A stretch of DNA of 64,000 nucleotides from Sagittula marina (GCF_014196795.1 NZ_JACIEJ010000003.1:186001-250000); one strand, 5' to 3'; positions 19,699 through 29,394 are shown, numbered from the stretch's first letter. Program-made: numbers and translations. Notes: generated by a model from the sequence alone, not told the origin.

Positions 19699-21119
19699 TG
19701 GTCGAGGAAAACATTGTGCTCGATACAATTCAAACCGGCTTTGCAGCGCACGCGGATGGCCCGAAATACCGCGCGGTTTGTCACGCTTTGCGTGACGCGG
19801 TGGAGCAGGGCGCTCTCCAGGTCGGCGATCGTTTGCCGCCGGTGCGGGAACTGGCGTGGCAGCTCCGTATCACCCCCGGGACCGTGGCCCGCGCCTATAC
19901 GATCCTCACCGATGAAGGGCTGCTGAGGGCTGAGGTCGGGCGCGGCACATTCGTGGCGGACCGCAGTACGGTGGAAACCGAGTACGCCAATGTGCCCTTG
20001 GTGAAATACCTACCCCAAGCCTCTGATATCACGAACCTATATTACTCTCGTCCGCCGGATGTGGGGCAGGTGGCCTTGTTGCAGGACGCCATGCGCTGTC
20101 TTGGCCAACTCCCCGCGCAAGCCTTGTTGGAATACCCCAGTTCCGAACGCTTCGGCCCGACGCGCGCCGCCGCCTTGCGCTGGATGGCAGATGCCGTCCT
20201 TGGCCCCGCGACGGAGACCGATGTGGTCTTGTCCCACGGCGGCCAGTCCGGCGTGATGATGGTCATGCAGACCGTGTTGCGCGGTCCCGCGCCGGTAGTT
20301 TTGGTCGAGGAACTCTCTTACCCCGGTTTTCGCCGTGCAGCGGAATTGGCACGCGCCAAAGTCGTCACTGTACCAATGGATGCGCAAGGGTTGATTCCCG
20401 AAGCCTTGGATGAATTGGTACAAAAGCACGATGCGCAGCTGCTTTGTACCAGTGCCGAGGTGCACAATCCCACCAGCATCTTCACCCCGCAATCCCGGCG
20501 CGAAGCCATTGCCAACGTGGCCGCCAAGCGTGGCCTCGCCGTGATGGAGGACGATTGTTACCGTCTCGCGCCATCGCGCGCGCCCACCTATCGTGCGCTT
20601 TTGCCGGATCTGGGCTGGTACGTTTCGTCGATTTCCAAAACCCTTGCCCCTTCGCTGCGCGTTGGCTTCGTGGTTGCGCCGCAATCGCAGGCCGCAGCGC
20701 TGCGCCGCACGGCGGAACACGGGTTCTTCGGCCTCGCGGTGCCGCTGGCCATGCTGACAGCCGATTTGCTCACGCGGCCCGAGACCGTGCAAACCGTCGA
20801 GCGGCTGCGCGAAGAAACCGCGCGCTACGTGCGTTGCGCGGTCAATCTGCTGGGCGGGTTTGACGTGTCCTATAGCGAGGACGTCCCGTTCCTCTGGCTG
20901 AAACTGCCGGAGCGCTGGCGCGTCGGGGCGTTCGTTCAAGCGGCAGAGGCGGCTGGCATCACGCTGCGCGGCGCCGAACACTTTGTCCCGCGCGATGGCA
21001 TTGTGCCACAGGCGGTGCGCATCTCCGTGAACGCGCATATACCGCTTGAGGACTTCGAACGCGCCATCCTGCGCATCCGGCACCTGCTGGACACACCGCC
21101 AGAGGGCCTGGCGGTGTGA
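19689..21119 (+). CDS. MocR-type PLP-dependent transcriptional regulator
   Basis: 476 residues. The N-terminal GntR winged helix (about 20-90: DRLPPVRELAWQLRITPGTVARAYTIL) is fused to an aminotransferase fold-I domain. That domain keeps SHGGQSG, the EDDCYRL segment and the PLP Lys in SSISKTLAPSLRVGF. MocR regulators sense PLP or amine metabolites and usually control an adjacent, often divergent, gene. Here the divergent gene is the DUF1127 protein. ATG 19689 lies within the palindrome; a longer frame to 19599 would overlap the DUF1127 gene and was rejected. Ligand unknown. Confidence 0.88.
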   Translation: MNVLVEENIVLDTIQTGFAAHADGPKYRAVCHALRDAVEQGALQVGDRLPPVRELAWQLRITPGTVARAYTILTDEGLLRAEVGRGTFVADRSTVETEYANVPLVKYLPQASDITNLYYSRPPDVGQVALLQDAMRCLGQLPAQALLEYPSSERFGPTRAAALRWMADAVLGPATETDVVLSHGGQSGVMMVMQTVLRGPAPVVLVEELSYPGFRRAAELARAKVVTVPMDAQGLIPEALDELVQKHDAQLLCTSAEVHNPTSIFTPQSRREAIANVAAKRGLAVMEDDCYRLAPSRAPTYRALLPDLGWYVSSISKTLAPSLRVGFVVAPQSQAAALRRTAEHGFFGLAVPLAMLTADLLTRPETVQTVERLREETARYVRCAVNLLGGFDVSYSEDVPFLWLKLPERWRVGAFVQAAEAAGITLRGAEHFVPRDGIVPQAVRISVNAHIPLEDFERAILRIRHLLDTPPEGLAV

Positions 21120-21207
21120 TCTGGTCGAGTCTGCGAAAAGCGTGGGGTATTTAGATACCTTAATTTTAACTACCTGATTTTGCTTGTTTAATTACGACTT
21201 TTCGATA

Positions 21208-21235
21208 TTGACTGGGGCGCTGGCACGTTTATAAC
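21208..21235 (+). promoter_or_regulatory. Promoter of rplM-rpsI
   Basis: TTGACT (21208-21213), 16 bp, TATAAC (21230-21235), followed by a leader of about 55 bases with a GGGG/CCCC hairpin near 21257-21270. The AT-rich stretch before it fits a strong ribosomal-protein promoter. Confidence 0.65.
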
Positions 21236-21296
21236 CCGCCCATCGGATTTCGGACTGGGGGAGACCCCGGCTCATCTCAATAAAACGGACGATATC

Positions 21297-21755
21297 ATGA
21301 AAACCTTCTCTGCAACTCCGGCAGATATCGACAAGAAGTGGATCGTGGTCGACGCTGAAGGCGTTGTCCTCGGTCGCCTCGCGTCGATCATCGCCACCCG
21401 CCTGCGCGGCAAGCACAAGCCTTCCTTCACCCCCCACATGGACATGGGCGACAACGTGATCGTTGTGAACGCCGACAAGATCCAGCTGACGGGCAAGAAG
21501 CGCCAGGAAAACTTCTACTGGCACACCGGCCACCCGGGCGGCATCAAATCCCGCACCAAGGAACAGATCCTCGAGGGTGCACACCCGGAGCGTGTCGTGT
21601 TCCAGGCGGTCAAGCGTATGCTGCCGGGCAACAAGCTCGCGCGTAAGCAGATGACAAACCTGCGTATCTTCGCTGGCGCCGAACACGGTATGGAGGCGCA
21701 GAAGCCCGAAGTGCTCGACGTCAAGGCAATCAACAAGAAAAACACGCGGGTGTAA
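21297..21755 (+). CDS. rplM: 50S ribosomal protein L13
   Basis: 152 residues, an early-assembling 23S rRNA-binding protein of the large subunit. The N-terminus ([22 protein letters not shown]), [26 protein letters not shown] and [13 protein letters not shown] are diagnostic. It is first in the conserved rplM-rpsI operon; its stop codon and the first possible rpsI ATG share a base (TAATG). Confidence 0.98.
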   Translation: MKTFSATPADIDKKWIVVDAEGVVLGRLASIIATRLRGKHKPSFTPHMDMGDNVIVVNADKIQLTGKKRQENFYWHTGHPGGIKSRTKEQILEGAHPERVVFQAVKRMLPGNKLARKQMTNLRIFAGAEHGMEAQKPEVLDVKAINKKNTRV

Positions 21756-21757
21756 TG

Positions 21758-22252
21758 ATGGCTGATCAGATCTCTTCTCTGGACGAACTCGCCCAGGCCG
21801 TGACCGACGACATCGGCGGCGTTCAAGGTGTTGAAGAAGCACCGCGTGAGCCGGTTCGCGACGAACTGGGCCGCTCCTACGCAACCGGCAAGCGTAAAGA
21901 CGCTGTCGCACGCGTCTGGATCAAGCCGGGCTCCGGCAAGGTCGTGGTGAACGGCAAGGACCAGGACAAGTACTTTGCACGTCCGGTGCTTCAGCTGATC
22001 CTGCGTCAGCCGATGCAGATTGCTGGCGTCGAAGGTGAATTCGACGTTTACGCAACGGTCAAGGGCGGTGGTCTCACCGGTCAGGCCGGCGCGGTCAAGC
22101 ACGGCATCTCCAAGGCGCTGCAGCTGTACAACCCGGAGCTGCGTGCAGCTCTGAAAGCGGCTGGCTTCCTGACCCGTGACTCCCGCGTTGTGGAACGTAA
22201 GAAGTTCGGTAAGCGCAAAGCGCGTCGTTCCTTCCAGTTCTCCAAGCGTTAA
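21758..22252 (+). CDS. rpsI: 30S ribosomal protein S9
   Basis: 164 residues. S9 contacts the P-site tRNA through its basic tail. The S9 core starts at [17 protein letters not shown] and ends with the conserved FQFSKR. About 35 acidic N-terminal residues precede it, a common alphaproteobacterial extension. Two consecutive ATGs (21755, 21758) are possible starts. Terminator at 22276. Confidence 0.97.
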   Translation: MADQISSLDELAQAVTDDIGGVQGVEEAPREPVRDELGRSYATGKRKDAVARVWIKPGSGKVVVNGKDQDKYFARPVLQLILRQPMQIAGVEGEFDVYATVKGGGLTGQAGAVKHGISKALQLYNPELRAALKAAGFLTRDSRVVERKKFGKRKARRSFQFSKR

Positions 22253-22275
22253 TTCGCGACATCTGTCGAACAATC

Positions 22276-22303
22276 GGGCGGTCCATCGCGGACCGCCCTT
22301 TTT
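22276..22303 (+). terminator. Terminator of the rplM-rpsI operon
   Basis: GGGCGGTCC (22276-22284) pairs perfectly with GGACCGCCC (22290-22298), then five T. Confidence 0.9.
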
Positions 22304-22351
22304 CTTTGGTACGTTCGCCGCAACGGCATATCCTAAGCTGATCGGGTGCCC

Positions 22352-23569
22352 ATGAAAGATCGTCCAAAACCGCAGCAATCCCGCCGAGCCGGTCTGATCT
22401 TGCGTGCCTTGCGTGAATACAGGCGGCGGGTCGGGCGCGGCGTGACCTCCGGTCCCGCGCCTCGGTTGGGCGTTCGGGGCAGCATGCGCGTCATCCGGGG
22501 CGCGTGGGCGTTGACCTTCGTGTCCTCATTGAATTTCGAATCCTTTTGCGCATCGAACAAAAGCTTGGTGATGCTCGATACGGTGTCGCCGCAAAGCAAA
22601 GCGGCGGGGATCGTTTCCACACTGGAACAGGCGGGCCTGCCGCGCGAGGCGATTGCCCAACCCGGGCGCCTGTCGGCCTTTCGGCGGCTCGGTATCAAGT
22701 GTCGTGCCGTCGCCTTGGCGTTCCGGGCCGAGCCTTGGCGCCGCCGTCTGCAGGTGAACGACCTGGTGCTGGTGGTCGCCAGCCTGCTGCATGCGGAACG
22801 ATTTTCCGGTCTTTCGACGATGACCGTGCATATCGGGGATCGCTCGCCGCGCCGTATTGCGCTGGCGACCGGCGCGGCGCTGGCGGGTCGCCCGACACTG
22901 TATTGGCAGAATGGCTTCCACGATACGGCCATACCGGACCTCGGATACCAAGAGGCCGCGATATTCAACGCAGAGGCGGAAGCGGCGCTGGCAGGACGGG
23001 CCACCCGCCTGTGGGCAATCGAGTCCGGCCGGACCGCGGATCTGCGCGTGCCCGCCCGGATCGAGCGGTTGGGGGTGGCGACAAATGCCTTTGTCGGCAC
23101 CGAAATCGACACCATGCGCAGCCGGATCGACCAGCTGTTTCCCAACGCCCGTGTTGCGCTTCGCCTACATCCGCGTGTGTCCAGCTTTGATGCGGGGCGT
23201 GTGCCGGACTGGGACGTCCGCCCGCGCGCGGAGAGCCTCGGCGACTTTGCCATGGGCTGTGATGTGGTTATTTGCGGGAACACCGCCGCGCAGATCGAAA
23301 TCCTGAAGGCGGGCACACCCGTCATTCATTCTGCCGGGCTCGATCCGCATGGCTTCGATTTGTACGGATACGCGGCGCGTGGCATCAGCTTTGGTTTGGA
23401 GCATTGGTCCGAGGGAGACGTCCTGAAAGACCTGACCAGATTTTACCGGGCAGACGGGTGGAACCAGAGGTTGCTGACAGAAATTGGCGGCCCCTCGGAA
23501 AATGTGCCGCCCCTGCGCGATCTCGTTGGCCGTCTTCTGGAGCGCCCCGCTAGTGGCCGCCTGACGTGA
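22352..23569 (+). CDS. Uncharacterised GT-B-like protein, possible nonulosonate/surface-glycan transferase
   Basis: A 405-residue protein I cannot assign to a named family. The C-terminal half looks like a GT-B nucleotide-sugar domain: RVALRLHPRVSS followed by AMGCDVVICGNTAAQIEILKAGTPVIHS, the pattern in capsule and polysialic-type transferases. The first 45 residues are strongly basic, and no signal peptide is seen. It stands next to a GT4 transferase and a full pseudaminic acid operon, so transfer of pseudaminic acid is an attractive inference but unproven. ATG 22352 is used; GTG 22346 is possible. It overlaps the convergent GT4 gene by 20 bases. Confidence 0.6.
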   Translation: MKDRPKPQQSRRAGLILRALREYRRRVGRGVTSGPAPRLGVRGSMRVIRGAWALTFVSSLNFESFCASNKSLVMLDTVSPQSKAAGIVSTLEQAGLPREAIAQPGRLSAFRRLGIKCRAVALAFRAEPWRRRLQVNDLVLVVASLLHAERFSGLSTMTVHIGDRSPRRIALATGAALAGRPTLYWQNGFHDTAIPDLGYQEAAIFNAEAEAALAGRATRLWAIESGRTADLRVPARIERLGVATNAFVGTEIDTMRSRIDQLFPNARVALRLHPRVSSFDAGRVPDWDVRPRAESLGDFAMGCDVVICGNTAAQIEILKAGTPVIHSAGLDPHGFDLYGYAARGISFGLEHWSEGDVLKDLTRFYRADGWNQRLLTEIGGPSENVPPLRDLVGRLLERPASGRLT

Positions 23570-24680
23570 CCCGGTCATAGACCGCGCGCATCCGGGCGAC
23601 GTGTGCCTCTGTTGAAAACCGCGCGATTGCGGCCCGCTGTGCCTCTTCCGCCAAGCTGGTGGCCACCTGTCGCTGGGTCAAAACCCGCTCCACAGCTTGC
23701 GCCATACGCTCTGCATCGTCGGGGGGCACCAGGATGCCGGTCTTGCCGGTCTCGATGATCTCCGTATGACCACCGTCCGCGCTGGCGACCACAGGCGTGC
23801 CAAGCATCTGTGCCTCTACCAGCGTGCGCCCGAAGGCCTCTTTGACAGCGGGGGCGACCAGCACATCTGATCCCGCGATCCAGGGGCTCACCGGGTGACG
23901 CGTCCCGGTGAGGTGAAAGTGCGCCTCAAGGCCATCCACCTGCCGCACCGCTGCAACCACCTCTGACGTCATCTCGCGGGACGCGGCGCCGATCATCAGG
24001 AAATGCAGCGTATCATGGCCCATCGCCTTCAGACGCCGGGCGACATCCACAAAGATCAACGGGCGCTTGCGTGGGGCGAGGTTGGCGACGCAGCACACAA
24101 AACGTGCGTCCACAGGCAGGCCCAATTGCTGACAAATGTAGTGGCGCGCGGTCTCTGGATCCGTCTGGATGGGCGCGGCAAATGGATTGTAGACCACCTC
24201 CGCCTTGGCACGCATATCAGCGGGAAACCCGCGGGCAATGTAGTCGGAAACCGCGATAACGGCGCTGGCGCGCACGGCGGCGCGGGCGTGTTTGGATGCC
24301 TTGGCCGGGGTGCGCTGATGCCAGACATGCGGCAAGCCCATCGCGCGGGCCGCCGGTCCCCAGGTCATGTGCATCCGCATATCCTGCGTGTGGACAAGGC
24401 CAATGTCATGCGTGCGCAGAAACCCGGCCAGCGGCGCGCGTGACATCAGCCGCCTGAGCCCGCGTTTCACGGTGCTGCCTTCGATGTAGCGCACGGCGGG
24501 CGCCGCGATCCAGTCGATGCCTTCCTCCCGGAGATAATCGCACAGCGGGCCGTCTTCGTGCAGGGCGACGACGGGGGTATAGCGTTCGCGCGGCAGGCTT
24601 TGTGCCAGGATAAGCGAAGAAATATGGCTGCCGCCAACGCTGGTCCCGGTGTAGGGGAACAGGACTTTAATCGGGTTCAT
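23550..24680 (-). CDS. Glycosyltransferase family 4 protein
   Basis: A 376-residue GT-B retaining transferase. Seen: glycine-rich N-terminal loop (GTSVGGSHISS), NLAPRKRP at the domain hinge, and the donor-site motif EAFGRTLVEAQMLGTPVVAS with EX7E spacing, then DGGHTEII. It probably adds a hexose to a surface glycan. It is divergent from pseB across 165 bases and overlaps the tail of the convergent GT-B-like gene. Donor and acceptor unknown. Confidence 0.85.
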   Translation of the reverse strand: MNPIKVLFPYTGTSVGGSHISSLILAQSLPRERYTPVVALHEDGPLCDYLREEGIDWIAAPAVRYIEGSTVKRGLRRLMSRAPLAGFLRTHDIGLVHTQDMRMHMTWGPAARAMGLPHVWHQRTPAKASKHARAAVRASAVIAVSDYIARGFPADMRAKAEVVYNPFAAPIQTDPETARHYICQQLGLPVDARFVCCVANLAPRKRPLIFVDVARRLKAMGHDTLHFLMIGAASREMTSEVVAAVRQVDGLEAHFHLTGTRHPVSPWIAGSDVLVAPAVKEAFGRTLVEAQMLGTPVVASADGGHTEIIETGKTGILVPPDDAERMAQAVERVLTQRQVATSLAEEAQRAAIARFSTEAHVARMRAVYDRVTSGGH

Positions 24681-24845
24681 ACAGGCTCCGGTCTCTGGAG
24701 TGTCACGGTAGCCGAGCCCTCCGGGGCGTGCAACGGGCCGGGCGGCGCATCATCTGGCCAAAGACTGGCGGCAGTGATATTGCACCGGAAAGGGCGGCCA
24801 TCGCATGCCGCCTGTGCAAAAAAATCCGGAGCATTTGACCCCGCC

Positions 24846-25844
24846 ATGTTCGACAACAAAACCATTCTCGTGACCGGTGGCACTGGCTCTTTCGGCCATG
24901 CTTTCCTGTCGATGACCCTCGCGCGGTACAATCCCAAGAAGGTCATCATCTATTCGCGTGACGAGATGAAGCAGTGGAACATGGCGAAGCTCTTTGGCGA
25001 TGATCCGCGTGTTCGCTTCTTTATCGGCGATGTGCGCGATCGTGACCGCCTGTACCGCGCCTTCGACGGGGTGGATTACGTGGTGCACGCCGCCGCAACC
25101 AAGATCGTGCCCACGGCGGAATACAACCCCTTCGAATGCATCAAGACCAACGTCAACGGCGCGATGAACGTCATCGACGCGGCCATCGACAAGGGCGTGA
25201 CAGGCGTCGTTGCGCTGTCGACGGACAAAGCCTCCAGCCCGATCAACCTGTATGGCGCCTCGAAGCTGGCCTCTGACAAGCTGTTCGTCGCGGGCAATTC
25301 CTACGCCGGTGGCCACAAGACGGCCTTTTCCGTGGTGCGCTACGGCAACGTGATGGGGTCGCGGGGCTCGGTCATCCCGTTTTTCATGTCGATCAGGGAC
25401 AAGGGCGTCCTGCCGATCACCGATCCGCGCATGACCCGCTTCATGATCTCGCTCGACGAGGGGGTGGAGCTGGTCTGGCACGCCTTCGCCGACATGGTCG
25501 GTGGCGAAATCTACGTCAAGAAGATCCCCTCCATGAAGGTCACCGACATTGCCCGTGTGGTGGCCCCGGAGTGCAAGACAGAGATCGTCGGCATCCGTCC
25601 CGGTGAGAAAATCCACGAACAGATGGTCGGGACCGAGGATGCGCCCTTTACCTTCGAATACGCCGAACACTTCAAGATCCTGCCGAACCTGAACGATTGG
25701 TTCAACGACAGCGCCCGGATCAAGGACGGGGTGAAGGTTGCCGACGATTTTGTCTACTCCAGCGACAGCAACGCGGACTGGATGACGGATGAGGCGCTTT
25801 CGGCCTGGATCGAGGGCAACCGCAGCAAGATCGGAGCCATCTGA
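24846..25844 (+). CDS. pseB: UDP-N-acetylglucosamine 4,6-dehydratase (5-inverting)
   Basis: A 332-residue extended SDR enzyme, first step of pseudaminic acid synthesis (UDP-GlcNAc to the 4-keto-6-deoxy-L-arabino-hexulose sugar). NADP-binding loop TGGTGSFG is at about 10-17. The active site is in LSTDKASSPINLYGASK, with Thr-Asp-Lys replacing the usual Ser and with the YxxxK pair. It heads the six-gene pse operon and shares one base with pseC (TGATG). The longer in-frame extension to 24558 runs into the opposite gene and was rejected. Confidence 0.95.
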   Translation: MFDNKTILVTGGTGSFGHAFLSMTLARYNPKKVIIYSRDEMKQWNMAKLFGDDPRVRFFIGDVRDRDRLYRAFDGVDYVVHAAATKIVPTAEYNPFECIKTNVNGAMNVIDAAIDKGVTGVVALSTDKASSPINLYGASKLASDKLFVAGNSYAGGHKTAFSVVRYGNVMGSRGSVIPFFMSIRDKGVLPITDPRMTRFMISLDEGVELVWHAFADMVGGEIYVKKIPSMKVTDIARVVAPECKTEIVGIRPGEKIHEQMVGTEDAPFTFEYAEHFKILPNLNDWFNDSARIKDGVKVADDFVYSSDSNADWMTDEALSAWIEGNRSKIGAI

Positions 25845-26992
25845 TGATTCCCTACGGGCGGCAAGATATCTCGGAGGAGGATCGTGCAGCCGTTGACGCG
25901 GTGCTGCGGTCCGATTTCCTGACGCAAGGGCCTGCGGTGCCTCGGTTCGAGGAGGCGCTCGCCGCCCGCGTCGGTGCCTCCCACGCGGTCGCGGTGAATT
26001 CGGCGACCTCTGCCTTGCACATGGCGGTGGCCGCACTTGGGTTGGGGCAGGGCGATCTGCTCTGGACGACCCCGATCACCTTTGTCGCCTCCGCGAACTG
26101 CGGGCGCTACTGCGGTGCGGATGTGGATTTCGTCGACATCGACCCCGAGACCTTCAACATGTGTGCCGATGCGCTCGAAGCCAAACTGGCAATTGCCGAG
26201 GCCGCCGGACGCCTGCCCAAGGTCATCGTGCCCGTGCATATGTGTGGCCAGTCGCCGGACATGATCCGCATCGGCGCGTTGGCCCGACGTTACGGCGTCC
26301 GCGTTGTCGAAGACGCAAGCCACGCCATCGGGGCAGATTATGACGGCAAACCGGTCGGGGACTGCGCCCATTCCGACGTGACGGTCTTCAGCTTTCATCC
26401 GGTCAAGATCATCACCACCGCCGAAGGTGGGCTGGCAACGACAAACGACCCCGCACTCGCGGAGCGCATGGCGCTGCTGCGCAGCCACGGCATCACCCGT
26501 GACGACGCGCTGATGACCGAGCCGTCTCACGGTCCGTGGTATTACCAGCAGATCGACCTTGGCTGGAATTACCGCATGACGGAAATGCAGGCCGCACTTG
26601 GCCTCAGCCAGCTGTCGCGGCTGGACCCGTTCGTGGCGCGTCGCAGGGCGCTGGCGGATCGTTACGACAATGCCCTACAAGAGATGCCGCTGTCGATCCC
26701 GGGGCGTGACCCAAAGGCCGACAGCGCCTGGCACCTCTACGTCATCCGGTTGCACGACAAGACGCGCCATCGCGCGGTCTTTGAACGGCTTCGCGACGCC
26801 GGGATCGGCGTGAACCTGCACTATATCCCGGTTCACCTTCAGCCCTATTACAAGGCGTTTGGCTTCGCGGAAGGCGACTTCCCGCAGTCCGAGGATTACT
26901 ATGCGCGCGCCATTTCCATCCCGCTTTATGCCGGTCTGAGCGATGCCATGCAGGACGAGGTGATCGCCGCGCTCACCGAGGCGCTGTCTTGA
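25844..26992 (+). CDS. pseC: UDP-4-amino-4,6-dideoxy-N-acetyl-beta-L-altrosamine transaminase
   Basis: A 382-residue DegT/DnrJ/EryC1 aminotransferase. It converts the PseB product to the 4-amino sugar with PLP and glutamate. The PLP Lys is in SFHPVKIITTAEGG, AVNSATSALHMAV binds phosphate, and LGWNYRMTEMQAALG is the family signature. The start shares a base with the pseB stop. Its own stop is overlapped by the TTG start of pseF. Confidence 0.95.
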   Translation: MIPYGRQDISEEDRAAVDAVLRSDFLTQGPAVPRFEEALAARVGASHAVAVNSATSALHMAVAALGLGQGDLLWTTPITFVASANCGRYCGADVDFVDIDPETFNMCADALEAKLAIAEAAGRLPKVIVPVHMCGQSPDMIRIGALARRYGVRVVEDASHAIGADYDGKPVGDCAHSDVTVFSFHPVKIITTAEGGLATTNDPALAERMALLRSHGITRDDALMTEPSHGPWYYQQIDLGWNYRMTEMQAALGLSQLSRLDPFVARRRALADRYDNALQEMPLSIPGRDPKADSAWHLYVIRLHDKTRHRAVFERLRDAGIGVNLHYIPVHLQPYYKAFGFAEGDFPQSEDYYARAISIPLYAGLSDAMQDEVIAALTEALS

Positions 26993-27678
26993 CGCTTTGC
27001 GTGATCCCGGCGCGGGGCGGCTCCAAACGCATCCCGCGCAAGAACATCCGCCCGTTCCTCGGGCGTCCGATGATCGCATGGTCCATCGCGGCGGCGCAGG
27101 AGGCCGGTGTCTTTGATCGTATCGTTGTCAGCACGGACGACCCGGAGATCGCAGACTGCGCGCGGGCCGAGGGGGCAGAGGTGCCCTTTGTGCGCGCGGC
27201 AGAGTTGTCCGATGACACCACGCCAACCGTTCCTGTCATTGCCGATGCCATCGCACAGGTGTCCGTGCCCCCGGATACGCCGGTCTGCTGCCTCTATGCC
27301 ACCGCGCCGTTCGTAACCGCGGCGGCGCTGAAGGACGGCCTGTCGCTGCTCAACGACGAGCACGCCCGCAGCGTGGTGTCCGTGACGAGTTACCCCTTCC
27401 CGATCCAGCGCGCGCTGAGCCGCGATGACGACGGGCGCATCGCCATGGTCGATCCTGGCCTCATGCAGACCCGCAGCCAGGACCTGCCGGAGCGGTGGCA
27501 CGATGCCGGGCAATTCTACTGGGCAAGCGCCGGGGTCTGGGCCTCTGGCGGGGGAATGTTCGACACCGGGGCCCATGGCCTTGTCCTGCCGCGCCACCGG
27601 GTTCAGGACATCGACACCGAGGAAGACTGGCAGCGCGCCGAGTTCATGATGCAGGCCTTGCAGGCCGCCGAGGGCTGA
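26989..27678 (+). CDS. pseF: Pseudaminic acid cytidylyltransferase
   Basis: 229 residues. PseF activates pseudaminic acid with CTP to CMP-Pse, the transferase donor. The nucleotide-binding motif IPARGGSKRIPRKN stands at the N-terminus, and QDLPERWHDAGQFYW and QDIDTEEDW are family blocks. It starts with TTG at 26989, overlapping the pseC stop (TTGA); the frame has no usable ATG or GTG before the essential motif, so the rare start is well supported. Confidence 0.94.
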   Translation: MTLCVIPARGGSKRIPRKNIRPFLGRPMIAWSIAAAQEAGVFDRIVVSTDDPEIADCARAEGAEVPFVRAAELSDDTTPTVPVIADAIAQVSVPPDTPVCCLYATAPFVTAAALKDGLSLLNDEHARSVVSVTSYPFPIQRALSRDDDGRIAMVDPGLMQTRSQDLPERWHDAGQFYWASAGVWASGGGMFDTGAHGLVLPRHRVQDIDTEEDWQRAEFMMQALQAAEG

Positions 27679-27682
27679 CCGC

Positions 27683-28837
27683 ATGAGCGCCGCGCCCCCC
27701 TCGTATGATGCCCCTCAGATCGTGATCCGCGCCGATGCCTCCCGCGACATCGGCACCGGCCACGTGATGCGATGCCTGACGCTGGCCGAACAATTGCGCC
27801 GCACAGGCTACGCGGTGCACTTTGTGTCACGCGATTTGCCGGGCCATCTGGGCGCACGCATCCAGGCGGAGGGGTTCAAGCTGAGGCTGCTGCCCGCGCC
27901 GACCGAGACCGTGTTGGCCCCCGACGGCCCGGCCCACGCGGTCTGGGCCGGCGTGCCCTGGCAGGTGGACGCCGATCAGACCCGCGCCGTGATGGAGGCC
28001 ACGTCGCCCGCATGGCTGATCGTCGACCATTACGCCTTTGATGCGCGCTGGCAGAAAGCGACGCTTACGCAAGGCACCCGGTTGATGGTCTGGGACGATC
28101 TGGCGGATCGCCCGCACGCCTGCGATTTGCTGCTCGACCAGAACCTCGGACGCACGGCAGATGCCTACGCCGGCTTGGTCCCCGAGGGCTGCCGTATCCT
28201 CGCCGGACCGCAGTTCGCCGTGTTGCGCCCTGAATTCGCCGTCGCCCGCCCGCAGGCGCTTGAGGCCCGAACGGGGCGTGATCTGCGGCGTATCACGGTC
28301 TCCATGGGCGGTGTCGACCTGCCCAACGCCACCGGACAGGTGCTGTCGGTTCTGGCACAGACCCGCGCCGCACACGACCTTGAGATCGAAGTCATTCTGG
28401 GCAGCCGTGCGCCCGCCATCGACGCCGTGCGCGCGCAGGCAGAGGCGATGCCGCAAACCGTCGAGGTTGCCGTGGATGTCACCGACATGGCCGTACGCAT
28501 GGCGCGAGCTGATCTCGCCATCGGCGCGGTCGGCGGCACCACGTGGGAACGCTGCACGCTCGGACTGCCCAGCCTGCTGCTTACCATCGCGGAAAACCAG
28601 CGTCCTGCGGCGCAAAAGATCCACGATGCCGGCGCGGCTCATCTGCTTGGCGATATCTCCGACCCGGACTGGGGCGCAGAGTTGGCGCGCTGGTTGGCGG
28701 CATCGGACAGGGCCGCGCGGATGCGCGTCATGGCCGACACTTGCGCGCGGCTCTACGATGGGTCTGGCGTGGGGCGCGTGGTGGCCGCGCTCTCCGGCAG
28801 CTCTGACATCGCTCTCAACACGGAACAGCAGCCATGA
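27683..28837 (+). CDS. pseG: UDP-2,4-diacetamido-2,4,6-trideoxy-beta-L-altropyranose hydrolase
   Basis: 384 residues. PseG removes UDP to give the free 2,4-diacetamido sugar for PseI. The GT-B-like fold is marked by the N-terminal RADASRDIGTGHVMRCLTLA, containing the catalytic His, and by the C-terminal nucleotide-binding run ADLAIGAVGGTTWERCTLGLPSLLL. It begins 4 bases after pseF and overlaps pseH by 4 bases. Confidence 0.94.
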   Translation: MSAAPPSYDAPQIVIRADASRDIGTGHVMRCLTLAEQLRRTGYAVHFVSRDLPGHLGARIQAEGFKLRLLPAPTETVLAPDGPAHAVWAGVPWQVDADQTRAVMEATSPAWLIVDHYAFDARWQKATLTQGTRLMVWDDLADRPHACDLLLDQNLGRTADAYAGLVPEGCRILAGPQFAVLRPEFAVARPQALEARTGRDLRRITVSMGGVDLPNATGQVLSVLAQTRAAHDLEIEVILGSRAPAIDAVRAQAEAMPQTVEVAVDVTDMAVRMARADLAIGAVGGTTWERCTLGLPSLLLTIAENQRPAAQKIHDAGAAHLLGDISDPDWGAELARWLAASDRAARMRVMADTCARLYDGSGVGRVVAALSGSSDIALNTEQQP

Positions 28838-29394
28838 CATCAAGCGACATTTTCGGCGTTCTGCGACCCGCAACAGAGGCGGACCTGGGCCACATGCGCG
28901 CCTGGCGCAATCACCCTGCCGTGCGGGCGATGATGTATACGCAGCACGAGATTTCCGCCGACGAACACGCATCATGGTGGGCGCGCACTCAAACCGACGA
29001 AAGCGCGCAGTATCTGATTTATGAACGCGACGGCCGATCGATTGGCGTGGTGGGCGTGACGCAGATCGACCGCCGCAACGGCACGGCAAACTGGGCGTTC
29101 TACGCGGATCCCGATGCCCCGCGCGGCAGCGGCTCCTGCATGGAATATCTCGCGCTCACCTATGTGTTCGAGACGCTCGGCCTGCGGAAACTGAACTGCG
29201 AGGTGTTGGGCCGGAACAGTCGCGTGCTGCGGATGCACCTGCGCTTTGGCTTTGCCGAAGAAGGGGTGTTTCGCGATCACGTGCTGATTGACGGGCTGGC
29301 CGAAACCGTGCATCGGCTGGCCATATTTGCCGAGGACTGGGCGAAAATTTCGTCACAGCAGGCGGCAGGACTAAGGGAGCGGACAGGACAATGA
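28834..29394 (+). CDS. pseH: UDP-4-amino-4,6-dideoxy-N-acetyl-beta-L-altrosamine N-acetyltransferase
   Basis: A 186-residue GNAT enzyme that acetylates the 4-amino group from acetyl-CoA. N-terminal LRPATEADLGHMRAWRNHPAVR and the later GLRKLNCEVLGRNSRVLRMHLRFGF block match PseH. The acetyl-CoA loop reads DPDAPRGSGSCM. Overlaps pseG and pseI by 4 bases each, showing tight coupling of the operon. Confidence 0.92.
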   Translation: MTSSDIFGVLRPATEADLGHMRAWRNHPAVRAMMYTQHEISADEHASWWARTQTDESAQYLIYERDGRSIGVVGVTQIDRRNGTANWAFYADPDAPRGSGSCMEYLALTYVFETLGLRKLNCEVLGRNSRVLRMHLRFGFAEEGVFRDHVLIDGLAETVHRLAIFAEDWAKISSQQAAGLRERTGQ

